From: Beverwykella pulmonaria
Lineage: Eukaryota; Ascomycota; Dothideomycetes; Pleosporales; Melanommataceae
DNA: 64,000 bases
Reading direction: 5' to 3'
NCBI GenBank assembly: GCA_001599595.1
Contig: BCHH01000011.1
Span: 1,013,894-1,077,893, forward strand
Positions within the stretch are counted from its first letter, which is position 1. Each line of letters starts with the position of its first letter. Shown one piece after another: positions 33,424-46,070 of the stretch. The position numbers were made by a program, and so were the translations under genes. The notes under the pieces were generated by a model, which worked only from the letters and a program-made list of their open reading frames with translations, searched no databases and was not told the origin of the DNA.

Positions 33424-34819
33424 ATGGTCGACTACAAACCCATATCTGTTGCTATCGTCGGCGGTGGAATAGGCGGTCTCTGTCTCGCCATCGGCCTTCT
33501 TCAACATTCCCACCTCAAAGTCACCATTTACGAAGCCGCCCCAGCATTCAAAGAAATCGGTGCCGGGCTCGCCCTTGGACCAAACGCACAGAGAGCTTTA
33601 CATCTCACATCTCCCTCCGCTGCAGAAGCCTTTCGTAACCAGGCCACGCCCAACACCTCTCTCGAGTTCCAGAAGACCTGGTTCGAATTCCGCAATGGAC
33701 AGGGACCAGACAATGGCGCAGCACTGGGCAAGGTCGAGAATGACACGGGACAGCAGACGGCTCACCGAGCAAAATTCTTATACGAGCTTGCGAAGTTGGT
33801 TCCGGAAGGCGTGGGTCGCTTTGGAAAACAGCTTGTGCGGATCGAGGAGCGGGGCCCGGGAGAGGAAGTAGTTCTTCATTTTGCTAATGGAGAGCAGGCG
33901 ATCGCTGATTGCTTGATTGGAGCGGATGGCGTTCATAGCATGGTGAGGAAACACTTACTGTTCGATGAGGAGGATGCATTAGCGGCAAGGTTCTCTGGTA
34001 TCGTCGCGTATCGGGGACTGATTCCTATGGAGACGGCCGCTGCAAAGCTGGGAAAATTTGCCTCTGACTCATATATGTGGACGGGCGAAGGAGGTATGGT
34101 AATGACGTATCCGATAGACTTTGGTAAGACTCTCAATGTGGTAGCCGCGTGCTATGGCCGAGAGAGCTGGGATGAACCGACACATGTCGTCCAGACAGAT
34201 CCGGAGACGCTGAGGAATGATTATACAGGTTGGGGAGATATACCTAGCAAGGTCATGGAGGTAAATACCCTTATTATGCCTCCCAAACAACTTTCTAACC
34301 AGTTCATATGAGCAGCTTGTTGAAGATCCAGCATTATGGGCGATGCTTGAACACCCCCCGGCACCATTCTACAACAGGAGTAACATCGCTATGATGGGCG
34401 ACGCTGCCCATGCAACGACTCCTTTCCAAGGCGCCGGTGCTGGACAAGCAATTGAAGATGCTTTGGTTCTCTTCAAGATTTTCCGTTACGTGAAATACGC
34501 ATCACACGTTGCACCAGCACTGGCTGCGTATGACGCTGTTCGAAGAGAGCGGTCGCAGAAGGTCGTCGTGACAAGAAGAGAGGCAATCGAACAGTACGGG
34601 TTGCATAACAATATTGTACAGGGCGATAGACAGCGCTGGAGCAACCTTTGGAGCCAGAGAATGAAGTGGATCTGGGATATTGACTTGGTGAAACAAAACG
34701 ACAGGGCGTTGGAGATCTTCGCGAGGGGTATCCTAGCGAACCAGAGTCAGGAATCATCTGGCGAGAACGATTTGCAGATCCTTGGGTCGGGGGATGAGCC
34801 AGTTGGAGTAGCCACCTAG
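33424..34819 (+). CDS. FAD-dependent monooxygenase, salicylate-hydroxylase-like
   Basis: Exons 33424-34260 and 34316-34819 (or from 34313), about 446 aa, with a GTAAAT donor. FAD-binding motifs: VAIVGGGIGGLCLAIGLL (GxGxxG) with an acidic end VTIYEA, IGADGVHSMVRK (DG motif) and MMGDAAHATTPFQGAGAGQ (GD motif). This is the class A flavoprotein hydroxylase family that acts on phenolic acids such as salicylate using NAD(P)H and O2. Next to a 6-MSAS-like PKS remnant, a role in oxidising a 6-methylsalicylate-type aromatic is a reasonable inference; independent salicylate breakdown is the alternative. Confidence 0.93.
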
Positions 34820-35870
34820 TCTTCTCACCAAAATATTAGTTCTCGATATCTGTCTGCTGAAGCATCTTTCCGCTGGTGCGGAAGTACTTGTTTGGCTATG
34901 GCAGCCTATGATAGAGCTAGTATCTATTGAGGAACACCGAATATTAGGAAGTAAGCAATAGGTTCAGGTGGGCTCCACAAAATCACTGCGTGCAATCACT
35001 GGGATATACTTCACTACTACATCCTAAATTGCTTTGGGATAATTTCCGACGCAATTATGTAGTCTTAGACCGCGTCTTGGGATTTTAGAGACACATTTCT
35101 GGATAGAGTGATGATAGGAGGGATATTCCATGTTAGTTAGTGATAATGATGGCTCCTCTGAGTAGCCATAGTCATCGCAGCTTTGATGAAGAGCAGTTCT
35201 ACATGAAAATATGGGGAACGGTCATCAGTATCCAGTGCAATCTGAATATTACGTCCGAGTTCGTTCAGAATCAATATGAACGCCCACCAAACGAAACTAA
35301 AAGCCCAATCGATTTCGACTTTCAGACAGATTGATTACCTTCAGAATCTTCTCAAACATAGATATTTTTGGTTTCCACGCTATGACAGGGGCATTGTAGG
35401 ACACCTCCATCAAATTTAGCTCCCTGCGCCATGTGCCACCATAGACTGAAGGTCATTCACCACTGAAATGAAAACTTCATTCAACAAGTTAGCTTTGACA
35501 CCACCATCATAGTTGGTGGCTGGCCATCTCGCGGCGGTGCGATAATGCTCGAGCATGCTTTATCCGTCGACGTGGATTTCTTTAATCTCGACCGGAGGGA
35601 CCTATCTATGTTGCGGTATGAAATTTTCGAAGAGGAGGATAGGTTGTGCCAAAATAAGCGCGAATAATGCCATATATGTGATGACCTGCCATGCATGCTG
35701 CTGACTTGTACTACTGTTATACCTGGCGCGTGTTTGACCTACCCAAGACAATCACATCATACCAAAGCCCCTAGTTTGTATTGTTTTTTATGAATAAACT
35801 CTGCAAACTCACTGGTGTAAAGCAGAAACTCCAGCCTTCCACTCACAAACTAACAGCCAGACAGAGAACA
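34820..35870. other. Gene-free spacer
   Basis: About 1 kb downstream of the monooxygenase, AT-rich. Short open frames only, and no recognisable domain. Confidence 0.4.
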
Positions 35871-35997
35871 TGTAAGCAGAAGTGTAGAGGAAAATAGTAT
35901 CAAGATGTGTATTTGATGTGATGTATGTACAGCTGATATATATATGACGGACTGATTAGTTAGTAGCATATCCGCGTGGCGGTTTGTCCTGCTTACA
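35871..35997. repeat. LTR fragment, copy 1 (127 bp)
   Basis: Begins TGTAAGCA and ends TGCTTACA, the TG..CA inverted termini of an LTR. It aligns along its length with the copy at 49218-49351, sharing TCAAGATGTGTATT, GATGTATGTACAGCTGATAT and GACGGACTGATTAG. The flanks (GAACA and GAAGT) do not form a perfect target duplication, so this may be one end of a lost element or a rearranged solo LTR. Confidence 0.78.
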
Positions 35998-36639
35998 GAA
36001 GTGTTTCAAGGTAAGCATTAGGACCTAACCTAGTCCATTCTAAACTTACTAACTCTATGCAGCTTCCTCTTAGATATAAAACGGAACGTGTTGTCACAAG
36101 AGACTATCTGTAGTGGATAAACAAAGGTCAATTGGATATCAAACTACGGATACAATCTTAAACTATATATCCTACAAGACGTTGCGTAAGGAGCTCAACT
36201 AGAGGTCCTTCGTGTTCCACAAGTATCCAGCCTGGTTCGTGCGCGAGCCGAGCCCAATTGGGGCTCGACTAAGCATTCCAGGTTAGGTCGGATAGTTGCC
36301 GAGCTCGTCGTTCGGAGAGTACTGTGTCGTAGAGTACAGTACCCTGGATAGTGTCACTCCGTGACAGGGGCGAGAGGTTCGAGGGAACAGGACAAATTTT
36401 AGGCTCTTTGATACGAATATAGAATTCTGCTTGCTGCTATCACAAACGCTCTTTACAATATCAATAAGGACAGCGAGATGTTTGTTTCTGTTGAGAGTAT
36501 ACAGAACGTGGTGATCACGTGAGGCACTAGCCTTACTTGGCAACAGAGGGGTGAATTGATTCCCTCAGCCGCACCTCTCATAGAGATATACATGAATCAA
36601 CAAGTCGTTTAGAACCCCTATTTCTATTGCAATAGCCTT
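35998..36639. other. Gene-free spacer
   Basis: No gene seen. It contains a small near-perfect palindrome around 36245-36270 (GAGCCCAATTGGGGCTC), of unknown meaning. Confidence 0.35.
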
Positions 36640-37690
36640 GTGATGCCAACAGTTTCGGTGGTCTTAGGATATTTGTGGATGTCGAAGGAAGAGCTGGGTT
36701 TCGATGCTACGATAGTGGAGGACGACAGGAGGTATATATGCATTCAGAGGAATGGCCAAATGGAGCAGATACGTGTGGAAGATCTCATCAAGCAACAACG
36801 TTCAGTTGCCAGTCAAGCCACCACGTGCTGGAGAGGTTCCCTTGTGGACGAATCCGACTGCGGGCTTGTGATTAAGGACTCTTGGGAATATGAAGAACGA
36901 ACCAAAGAAGGTCTTCTGCTCAAGGAAGTAACGGAAGCCAGAGTCAAGAACTTGGTGCGATACTACCACCATAAGATGGCACGCACTGGCGGCGAGGTGG
37001 ACGTTGTACTCGCCAACGTTTGAAAGGGACTAAGCGACACTGTCGGCCAGAATCCGTTCCAACAACGACGGATAGCACACTCTAAAGCTGTGACAAGTGC
37101 AACAACTTCAGGTGCACTAGGTCTGGGAAGAGGTAGGAGCAGAAGCAGAATCGAACCACCACGCGGAAGAGGTCTTCAAGCAGTGTTCAAGTATTGATGC
37201 CGCCTCCCAAGCGGTCATGTTCAGACTCCCCAGTCAAGCAAGATATACAGCAACGACGAAATCGCGTCCACCGACGGCTTATCATGCAATATATCAGGAA
37301 GATTATTTATGAAGGGAGCTCTCCACGAGCCTCACTAACTGGATTGCTTGGAGGTATAAAAGGTGTATGCCATAACATATATTTTAGGCTGCGGCTAATT
37401 TACTATGGCACGAATCGCTCCTAGATGCGAAGGTCCTCTACTGAGACATATCCATTAGAAATGTTAGGCTGAATATGATTAACGACAGTTTCTTGATTGA
37501 CCTAGACCTCGCCATTAAAATCAACTGCGAAAACGCGTCCAGAGCACTGAGCAAAACTAGTACAAAAGTATTTATGGCCATCAGCACACTTTACAGTAAA
37601 GATTATAACTTTATGCACGATTCTTCTGGGTGTTGTTTTAGATTTGCGTTCACTAGAATGGGCTAGGTCTTTCAAGGAGTAAGACTGAAT
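36640..37690 (+). pseudogene. Broken FunK1-type fungal protein kinase
   Basis: The first part, 36640-37023, reads LGYLWMSKEELGFDATI, RVEDLIKQQRSVASQATTCW, LVIKDSWEYEERTKEG and ARVKNLVRYYHHK, the N-lobe pattern of the FunK1 family (GFDPTI, ELI, ATTCW, VIKDSWQY, V.RYYHH). After stops and frame changes, NRVHRRLIMQYIRKIIYEGS appears near 37260 and GGIKGV near 37350. ISIRNVRLNMINDSFLIDLDLAIK follows near 37450-37520, where an intact kinase has HRDIS..N and DLDLA. The HRD motif has decayed and the beginning of the gene is missing. It is a relic within a repeat-rich zone. Confidence 0.68.
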
Positions 37691-38512
37691 ATAAGTCTTG
37701 GAACTACAAGCCAACGCAGAAGCTTGTGGAAATTAAGACAGGTAAGGTACTTAAGGAAGAAAATATCCCTTCAAATACGTGCTATTGACACCAAATCTAA
37801 ACTCATCAACTTCGCTCTCATCGCCAACGAAACGCTCGTCCTGCCCGGGCTCATCAAGCAAGTACTTACAGACTACGGAATAGTATCATGCTTAGCTTGG
37901 GACGTCGGGTTTGCTGAAAATAACGCTGCGCACGGACATCGCTTATACTGATCGTGCCCTGCATGGCGCGCATCGAGGACGACTATGAGTGCGAGGACAG
38001 AGGGGAGGTTGTGTGGGGGCTTTGTGTCAGTCGGGTGCGGTATAAGCGCTTGACGGAATACAGGCGCTGGGAAAAGCGGAACAAACTCCGCATAAGTTAC
38101 ACAGACAATGCACACTGCTCAATCAAATGACCAGGCAACAGTTTTCCGGTAAACGACCATTGATGCCTAGTTATCTCAGAGACGTGGCAGAACCCTATTC
38201 GTAATACATAATCAAATGGGATACGGAGTCTGAATGCTAAAGCCTTCTTATCGCTATTGCGTTCGTCTCGAGCCTTCAGTGATATTTGTTGGCTTTTCAC
38301 CACCACTTCAGGCGCCGTCTTCCTATATTCGAAAACTGGTCTTCCTCAATAATTCGTTGGTGTAGTGCATAATGGCGTTACCTCGAATTCTCGTAGAGTA
38401 CTATCCCCGTCCGTTGGTGCCAAACCCACCTTCTGCAAGGCATGGGCTGAAAATATAGCTTTTAAGGTCCTTTGAGACTAACAATGAAGCCAATGTCTAA
38501 CAATAAGATTTA
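37691..38512. other. Spacer with possible HET 5' exon
   Basis: No clear gene. An ATG at 38371 opens a 29-codon frame that could be a first exon of the HET gene, ending before the TTTAG acceptor at 38512. I cannot confirm a matching donor. Confidence 0.3.
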
Positions 38513-40670
38513 GGCAACAATTCAAATACTCGAAAAGCTTACGTTCTCAACATATCCGTTTACTTGACCTCAAATGCGGAAGACGAGAAGAGAGCATCTA
38601 TTTTAACCTTAGGACGTATCGCTTACGCAATACTCCAAACTACATCGCTCTATCATACACATGGGGTAACCCTAAAGATATCGTCCCTGTTCTTTGCAAC
38701 GGCAAAGCCATGAATGTGACGCGAAACTTGAATGAAGCTCTTGAGCAGTTAATAGAGAGTCGGCAGGCCTTGATCAGAAATATTTTCCCGGAAAGAAGCT
38801 TCAGCCAGCCTTTATTATTCTGGATCGACGCCATCTGCATTAATCAGGAAGATGCTGAAGAGAAAGCCTATCAGGTTAGATTAATGTGGAATATATATAA
38901 ACGCGCACATCTGGTGGTGGCTTGGCTGGGAAAGCAAGACGAGACCTCTAAGAACGGCACTGAACTTCTTGATAGAATGGACGATATTGCCAAGCATGAG
39001 TTAAGTAGACTTGATAAATCTTCAGGAACGAGAGAAGAGGATCAGGCTATTAGCATCACTGCAATGAACAAGCTTGGGCTACCGCACATTTTTTCCCAAG
39101 AATGGAACTCTCTTTTCCAAATCCTGACCCGGCAGTGGTTTACTCGCGTGTGGATCATACAAGAGCTAGTGGCTTCAAAAGAATGCATTTTTCTGTTAGG
39201 TGGGAATATGATCAACTCTGACCAGCTACTCCGAGTTGGGCGATTCATTGAAGAAAACAATCTCTTTTCTTCGTTGCGCAATTTTGAGCGGAAAAGAGTT
39301 TTAGCCAGTAACATCGCTTCATTGGCTACATTGAAACGAGCAGGAAACCATGGCAACCTTCTCGAGCTCCTTTGGTCAACACATCACTTCCAGGCAACGA
39401 ATCCACGTGACCGAGTGTTCGCACTTCTGAACATGGCGTCAGGCCTAGACTCTAAGAGCATTTCCAGTTTGGTTGATTATAAACCGCATCCATACATGGT
39501 TTTCAACAAGACTGCGAGGCTCTGTCTGGATCGAGGGTCGCTCGATGTTTTATCCTACGCACAGGCGTTTGGAGATCTTTACAGCTTGCCATCTTGGGTG
39601 CCGAATTGGGGTGCTTCAGACTGTTCGTATCAACCCATGAGAAGGGTTCTAAACAACATTTCTTTGGACGTAACAGATGTACGTAATGAGCATTTCAGTA
39701 TCGTAGAAGACGACGTAAGTTGAACTCTCTTTAGAACTCTCTTTGGAAGAACCTAATTCTATTTGAGAGCTAGAACTGATATCATAGACAGACTCTACTG
39801 TTGAAAGCCAAGATATTTGATCAGATAAGGAGAATAATAAAGTTTCCGCAGAGCAATGTTTACGATCAATGGATCAATGACATGAAGCACGACTACCGGC
39901 TCATCTACAACATTATGTCTACTAAAGCAAATGATACTCTGAATATTCTGCGTTTTCACCTCGAATGTTTTGCCGAGATCCGTAGAATGCACCATTATCC
40001 CACAGGTGAAAATCTCCCTAACCTGTACTGGCGCGCATATTTCATGGATGATAAGCTGGAACTTCCAGCTACGGTTGGTGATGTTCTTGAAGAGCACATA
40101 GGGAGAATGAAAGCTGTTATAAGGGTATTGGAAGATCTTTCTCAACTACCCACGGTGTGTTCGATGGACAGATTTCACATCATTCCTTCTCTTGTATCAA
40201 TTGCAACCTGGAATCTGTCAAAGGCATTGTGGAAAGACCTCTTTTGTTCGAAGTTTTTGAATCAAACATGCCGTCTCTTCTTCATGGTATCTGTCACTTT
40301 TGTGAGTGGTTTATGGTTGAGAAAATTGACTAAATCACTCCTCCTTGGAAGCATTCTGTATCCCACACGGTCATCTGTCAAGTTTCTGGATAAGCATTTG
40401 GAAGCTCTTACGAATGCGCATAATAATCTCACCGGGCGCGATTTCTGTATCACAGATACTGGACATGTTGGATGGGTATCGAGGTTCGCGAACGAAGGCG
40501 ATCATATCTGTATTTTTCGTGGAAGTCCATTTCCTTTCGTTATCCACAGGGTTGGCCCATGCCACAGTCCGAAGTATAGATTGCGCGGAGATTGTTACAT
40601 CCATGGTTTGATGAGGGAAGATTTATTCGAGAAGGCTAGGGCCGATGTAGAATCTGTACAGCTCGTTTAA
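38513..40670 (+). CDS. HET-domain protein
   Basis: Exons about 38513-39714 and 39792-40670, roughly 690 aa. The HET domain (PF06985 type) shows its three core blocks: YIALSYTWGNP, FWIDAICINQEDAEEKAYQV and WFTRVWIIQELV. The C-terminal half has ATNPRDRVFALLNMA, SWVPNW and the usual ending FCITDTGHVGW...EGDHICIFRGSPFPFVI. HET proteins mediate heterokaryon-incompatibility or programmed-death responses in Pezizomycotina; most genomic copies are uncharacterised. The 5' end is uncertain: the frame is open from about 38487, a TTTAG acceptor ends at 38512, and the first ATG in this exon (38710) would cut the domain. Confidence 0.85.
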
Positions 40671-42034
40671 CAAGGTAGCCATCCTAGGAAAGGTTCACCT
40701 AAGTCATACGATGGCACCCACAAAATACAACACACGACAGCCGAAAGAAGCTGATAGTCTAAGACGTTGCATCATCAAGTCATCACAATTGCTTAATTTC
40801 TTAAAGATCTGGTCGAGATTTAACCCTTGCAAAGACTTGTAGCCCCACATATCTAGAACTACGACGGAAACATGATTTTAGGGCATGGTTTCGTATTCTA
40901 AGATTTCCTGAAGCAAAAAATGATTCAAAAGAAGATACGCTCACCAGGTGCAGTAGTCGACCCTGCGGAGCGCTCTCGCTTCGTAGTCTACTCTGGTTGC
41001 TACGCTCAAGTTGTCTTGACACTTATGCCATCGACTGTATTGCATGCCTCTACTCACAATTAAGCGCATCTCTATTTCTCTTCTTGTTTACTTCTAAAAA
41101 TCCAACGTCTTCCACGCGCGCGTGTGTGTATGTTCTATCATAGCCATGCACCCTAAGGGTACGGGCCGTTACGATGCGCCAGCTATATACATCCTCGTCT
41201 TCCACGCAAGGTTATGGCCGGTGCGGGTCGGCCGTCATCCCTACTAGTTCGCCACCTATAGTACGTTCTGTGTTGGCTAGCTGCTGACGTACATGTAGAG
41301 GTGCCTCGAGTGGCACTCGCTGGCACCCGATGTTGCCACCTACCCTTTGGAATGTAAGCACCTAATTAGCATATTACTTGACAGGACAGAGAACCTAGTC
41401 GCCCTTCAGCCATGCTTCCTCTATCCTCGAATCCTGTTTTAACCCTCTACACGCATTTTCTAACCAACCTAAACAAATCACTTCCGCATCTATGCACCTT
41501 CTCTATCGTCTCTGGTCGCCAATAAGCCTAACTTAATTTCTCCAGAGAGCCGAATGATATTTAGCTCACTAGTTTGTTTAGAAGGCTGATCTAATCTTGC
41601 GATCGAGCAGTCTTTCCCTGCTTCCACCCAAGTATTAGCTAATCCATGGTATTGCAGTGTCCATAAGTCTATAGTGTGGGTACATTTTAGGTACTAAAGA
41701 AGAGAATGTTGTTCCGTTACAGCGGCTGTTCCGTTACACGAGGATACACGTTAATTTACGAATGTCGTGTATATACCGCATACTTGATCGCGTGGACTTA
41801 GGAGGGAGTGGGGGCCGAATCACATTACATTGGCGGAATTTAACGCCAAGCGGTTGGCTCCAGGAACAACTCTACGCCGAGTCGCCCGCAAGGCGTTGGC
41901 CTATGTCAAGGCTGTATTCACCATACTGGGTCTACAGGCACGTTAGTTTTACCCCTCTAGCGGACGCTTTCCTCCTTCCACGCCTCGCAGCCCTATTCTC
42001 AAAGAGAGAGCCACCTGATCCAAAATAGCCATCC
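40671..42034. other. Gene-free spacer
   Basis: About 1.4 kb with no supported gene. A short purine-pyrimidine alternating tract (CGCGCGCGTGTGTGTATG) lies near 41116. The small open frame at 41762-42028 overlaps the promoter side of the next gene and is not convincing. Confidence 0.4.
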
Positions 42035-44327
42035 ATGGAAAGGTATCCTGGTCTTGGTCTTCCGTTGCGACATCATGATAACTCAGATACCGGTTTTTAC
42101 CCCATCGGCGCGCATGGTAGTTGCAGGGGTGCAATGTCCGGTCTACTTCCAGTTCGCGAGGTCAGCATGATGAACATCATGGAGCGCCTCACGGATAAAA
42201 TTGATTGGCATAAGAAAGTCTTTGATGACTCGATTGTTTCCAAGTGGCGTGAGGAAACTCTCGGAATCCCAGATAGAGATCTTTGAGGCCTAGCGACAAG
42301 TGGAAAATGTCAGCTTTACAACGAGGATGGCAGTGTCACTGTGCAGGAGGATATTGGTGTCCAGGCTGTGATTCCCCTAGAGGGCATTCTGACTGAGACT
42401 GTGTTCGAATGCGCAAGTTCCTTCTTTGCCCTTTCTAATCCGCGCTAATCCATGACCTAAGTGCATTGAGGAGCTTCGAAGCAAGGCTTTATACTATGAG
42501 AAGAGTGGTATCATTCCTACTCTTGACGCTTACGCGAGCGTGGCGAAGTCGGATAAGCTGGTCCCTTCTGATCTTCACGAACAGCTTCGCGATGCTTTTA
42601 AGACACTCCAGAAAGATCAGGAAACATCCCCCGACTGGCATCCTAATTCTAATGACATGGTTCAGGATCTGGTGCACCCGTCGATGTATCCGCTGGTGTA
42701 CGGCCGCAGTAAAGTCCTGGAGACAGAGTCAGTAGGCGTCAAGGAGGCCATTAACAAATGGTCGGCTAAGGGTGATGTAATCAAAACAGATAGCTGGCCC
42801 TCTGATCACAATGGACGCAGAATTCAGTACCGTGTTGAAGACGGCATACCAGACAAATACTGGTCAGACGCATACCAATGGCTACCAGCGAACGTAGCGT
42901 TTCAAGATGATGGCTCGGTCAAATTCACCAGCTACATTAATAACCTTCATCCTGTCAAATATCCTAAAATTTACCGCGTTATCGAGAAGCTAATCACGAT
43001 TTCTCTTCCGTTATGGGATCAATGTCTTTTGCTGCATGTAGACTCTCGTACAAAAGAGGGAGCAGGTCGAATGCATTCCAGGTTCTTGACGACTATGCCA
43101 GACAACATGGAGTAAGTCTCCTTTGTTAGGGTTCTCACTAAAAGTAGCAAAAGTTGATAAACCCAACAGCGATAAGATCCCTAACATCTGGATCCCATCA
43201 GATCCGCAGGAGACTGCTAGTGTGGTCGTCGATTGGGATCAATTAAGAAGGGAACGGACATTCTTCTATAATCCGAAATGGGATAATGAGACTGAGAGCA
43301 AGTGGAGATTACTGCGAAACCCAAAGATTCCTGAACCTGCTATTGAACGTATTAAGTATGCCCCCAATCAAAGGCGTCTTATAGAAAGGTTTCGAAAGTC
43401 AGGGCTGCAGGTCATTGTTAAGATGGCGTCAATTGAGTTAACACCCGAGAAGCCACAATTCCCCATGGGAGGATGGCATGTATGATCTTTCTCTAATGCA
43501 TTGTTGCGTAGTAACTTGCTGATATATTGGCAGGTCGAAGGTCAGATGAACGAGCACATCTGTGCCACCGCGCTCTACTATCTCGACTGTGAAAATATCA
43601 CATCCAGCAACCTTTCATTCCACATGCAGACAAACATGAACCTGGAGGACGAGAGCGAATATTCCGTAGGTCAGGACAGCTACCATTGGATGGAACGCAT
43701 TTATGGCACAACTCTTAGCGCTGGTACTTCTCCGTGCTTGCAGAATTACGGCAGTGTAGAGACGAGAGAGGGTAGGCTGCTTGCGTTCCCGAATGTTTTG
43801 TGAGTAAAATATCCTGTTCATAGCTCCCGAAAGCAGTTTTACTGACGCGTAACAAAAGCCAACATCAAGTGTCTCCTTTTGAGTTAATTAATCCCACAAA
43901 ACCCGGCCACCGTCGCTTCATTGCGCTCTGGCTCGTCGATCCAAACCGTCGCATCATCTCCACCGCCAATGTCCCGCCACAACAGCGCGGTTGGTGGGCC
44001 GAAGCGATCCTCGGCTCCGCTCCAGAGATGCGCAATGCTGCTGTGGCTAAGATCCCTCCCGAGATCATCTCCTTGATCGAGGGAAAGCATAAGGATTCTC
44101 TCAGTTCAGAGAATGGCGTGACATATGTAGAAGGGGCCGCAAGGAAACTACCGCCTGAGTTAACGGAAATGGTAAAGGAGTACATGGAAGCAGATCAGAA
44201 TGCTTCATTGATGGGGCAAGAGGAGGGGAAGGAACATCGGCTGAAGCTTATGGAGGAGAGGAGCAAATTCGTGAAGACGTCGGAGGAGGATTGGCAAGAG
44301 CACTCATACAACTTTTGTGAGCACTAA
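42035..44327 (+). CDS. DUF4246-family protein with one in-frame TGA
   Basis: Exons 42035-42412, 42462-43111, 43170-43479, 43534-43799 and 43859-44327 join in perfect phase to 690 codons. Family stretches: GLPLRHHDN at the start, MMNIMERLTDKIDWHKKVFDD, CIEELRSKALYYEKSGI, DLVHPSMYPLVYGRSKVL, GWHVEGQMNEHICATALYYLD and LWLVDPNRRIISTANVPPQQRGWW. The function of the family is unknown; the C-terminal H..E and H-R layout is suggestive of an oxygenase-like fold, but that is a guess. The only lesion is a TGA at 42284-42286 in otherwise open frame. The first intron appears to use a GC donor (GCAAGT at 42413). It is either a young pseudogene, a gene with an in-phase intron removing the TGA, or a sequence error. 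Confidence 0.8.
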
Positions 44328-44642
44328 GAGCGTTTGAATGTACGATTCAGCTAGAGCGAGCCTGCTAGATATCAAGCAACAACGATGGGCTCATATATTG
44401 GTCATCAACATACAATCCAGCTCTGCCTCTTTCAGTAATCCTCCGCCTCATTTGCAATGATTGATTTGACAAAATATCAGAGATTATTTCCCCAAATCTA
44501 ACAAGAAGCCAATCAAAAGTAAATACAAAAGAAAGCAATATGGAGTCTAACACTATAGTAATTAAGTCTTACATTCAACCGTATCTCGAACCTGCTTGTT
44601 TGTACGAGCGCATGAAGTAAAAATGTATGTTTGCCCTAAACG

Positions 44643-45790
44643 CTACAACTCGTTGCGGTCGCTGATGAATACCACACGGTAAGGCATGCTTTGCCTTTTA
44701 GACGAATCGTCGGCAAGGCGAGTGACTTGAAGATATTTTCCGGTATCCATTTCATTTACGATACGAGCTGCCATTATATCCATGACAGATTCTGTGGGCC
44801 AATCGTCGCGCCCGATTGACCGCTTGCGATTTTTCAGATAGGCTTCAAGGTCATCCACTAAGCGTTCATAATGTCGCTTGTTTCGCTGATTGAGCACTTT
44901 GATGAGGTCAAACAATCAACTTTGCTGATAGTCATCAAGACCACGTTAACCATATGGTTTTGGCTTGGATTCTTGTGGTTAGAAAGTATGCTTTGCCGGA
45001 GACGGTTTGGCCGAATCAGAGCTGCAAGTTTCCAGTGGATCCACTTCCTCTCTAAGCCGCCTTTTTTCTTATGCTGCTATCCTAGCTCCTCTTCGTATTT
45101 TCCTCCACCTGTTTCCTCTTCTTTTACATCTACCTTTGGGAAATTAAAATCGAGAGCATATGGAAGGTTTTGATATCGTCCTCAAAGACTAGATTTTTCG
45201 TCTTGCGCCCAGGCTCCACCTCCTCAAAGATAAGCTTGTCAACTTTCGATCCAAACTGGTTGTCGTTCTTTAATTGAACTAATCTGTAAGTTCCTCAAGG
45301 TTTAGAGACTCGATAATTGCTATGATAGCTCCTGGATTCCCTCGGAGGTCGCTATGTGAGTCTTGGCGGTAGCCCAAACTATGTCCAGTTGGTTCCATGG
45401 GAATTATATACCGACTTCCATTTAGTAGTGGAACTCTCTTCTCGGGCGGTTTGACTTTCCCCAGATGTAGACAGTTCCGTCAAGGAGAAGGTTGGAGTTG
45501 AATCGACATTGGAGGGTTCAGCCTTTTCCATGTGACTGGCAGTATCGGCGGATTGGTGACTCTAGGCCCGGTCGGCGGTGAGTATGAAAATGCAGTCGCA
45601 TATGTTGATGTTGGTGCTGTTCGTAGTGCATGTTTCGGTCTTGGTTGCGGTGAGTATGGGAATCCCATTGGCGGCGTAGGACTGGGTATTGTTTCCGGCG
45701 ATAGCGAGAGCCGTCGTGGAGGAGAAGGTGACAGATGATCAGAGATGGGTGTCTTCTACGGACGGAAAGTATCTGGCAGGTCCGATGAAT
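44643..45790 (-). CDS. Hypothetical multi-exon fungal protein
   Basis: Coding-like blocks occur in order on the minus strand: a proline-rich stretch near 45480-45740 (MGFPYSPQPRPKH...NPPILPVTW), then LGYRQDSHSDLRGNPGAIIAIIESLNLEEL near 45290-45380, FGSKVDKLIFEEVEPGRKTKNLVFEDDIKTF near 45160-45260, an acidic KVDVKEEETGGGKYEEEL near 45070-45130, and a final exon 44643-44915 (LIKVLNQRNKRHYERLVDDLEAYLKNRKR). I recognise no named domain. Exon borders are not resolved and breaks cannot be excluded. Confidence 0.45.
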
Positions 45791-46070
45791 GTGGACTAGC
45801 AAAACATCAATTGAAACAAAGGCAGCTCTGAGTCAGAAAGGGAGCGCTGAACAGAAGGGTTGGGTGTGAAGGGGGACGCGGATGGTTGAGAGAGGTGAAA
45901 AGTTGAAAGATACGCGGGTTGTTCGGTTTAACGTGGAGTCACGGGAGTTGGTCCGCCGTTTCTGACACCCAGGTTTGGTAGTGGAGGTGCCTCACGCCTA
46001 ACAACAAGCACTGAAATCTCCAGAAGTGGCATACACAGATATTGAATAGGTTGCCTCTTAAAAAATGCGC

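Noticed and set aside
36245..36270. GAGCCCAATTGGGGCTC palindrome
   Set aside because: Short and isolated; no gene end or element border nearby to give it meaning.
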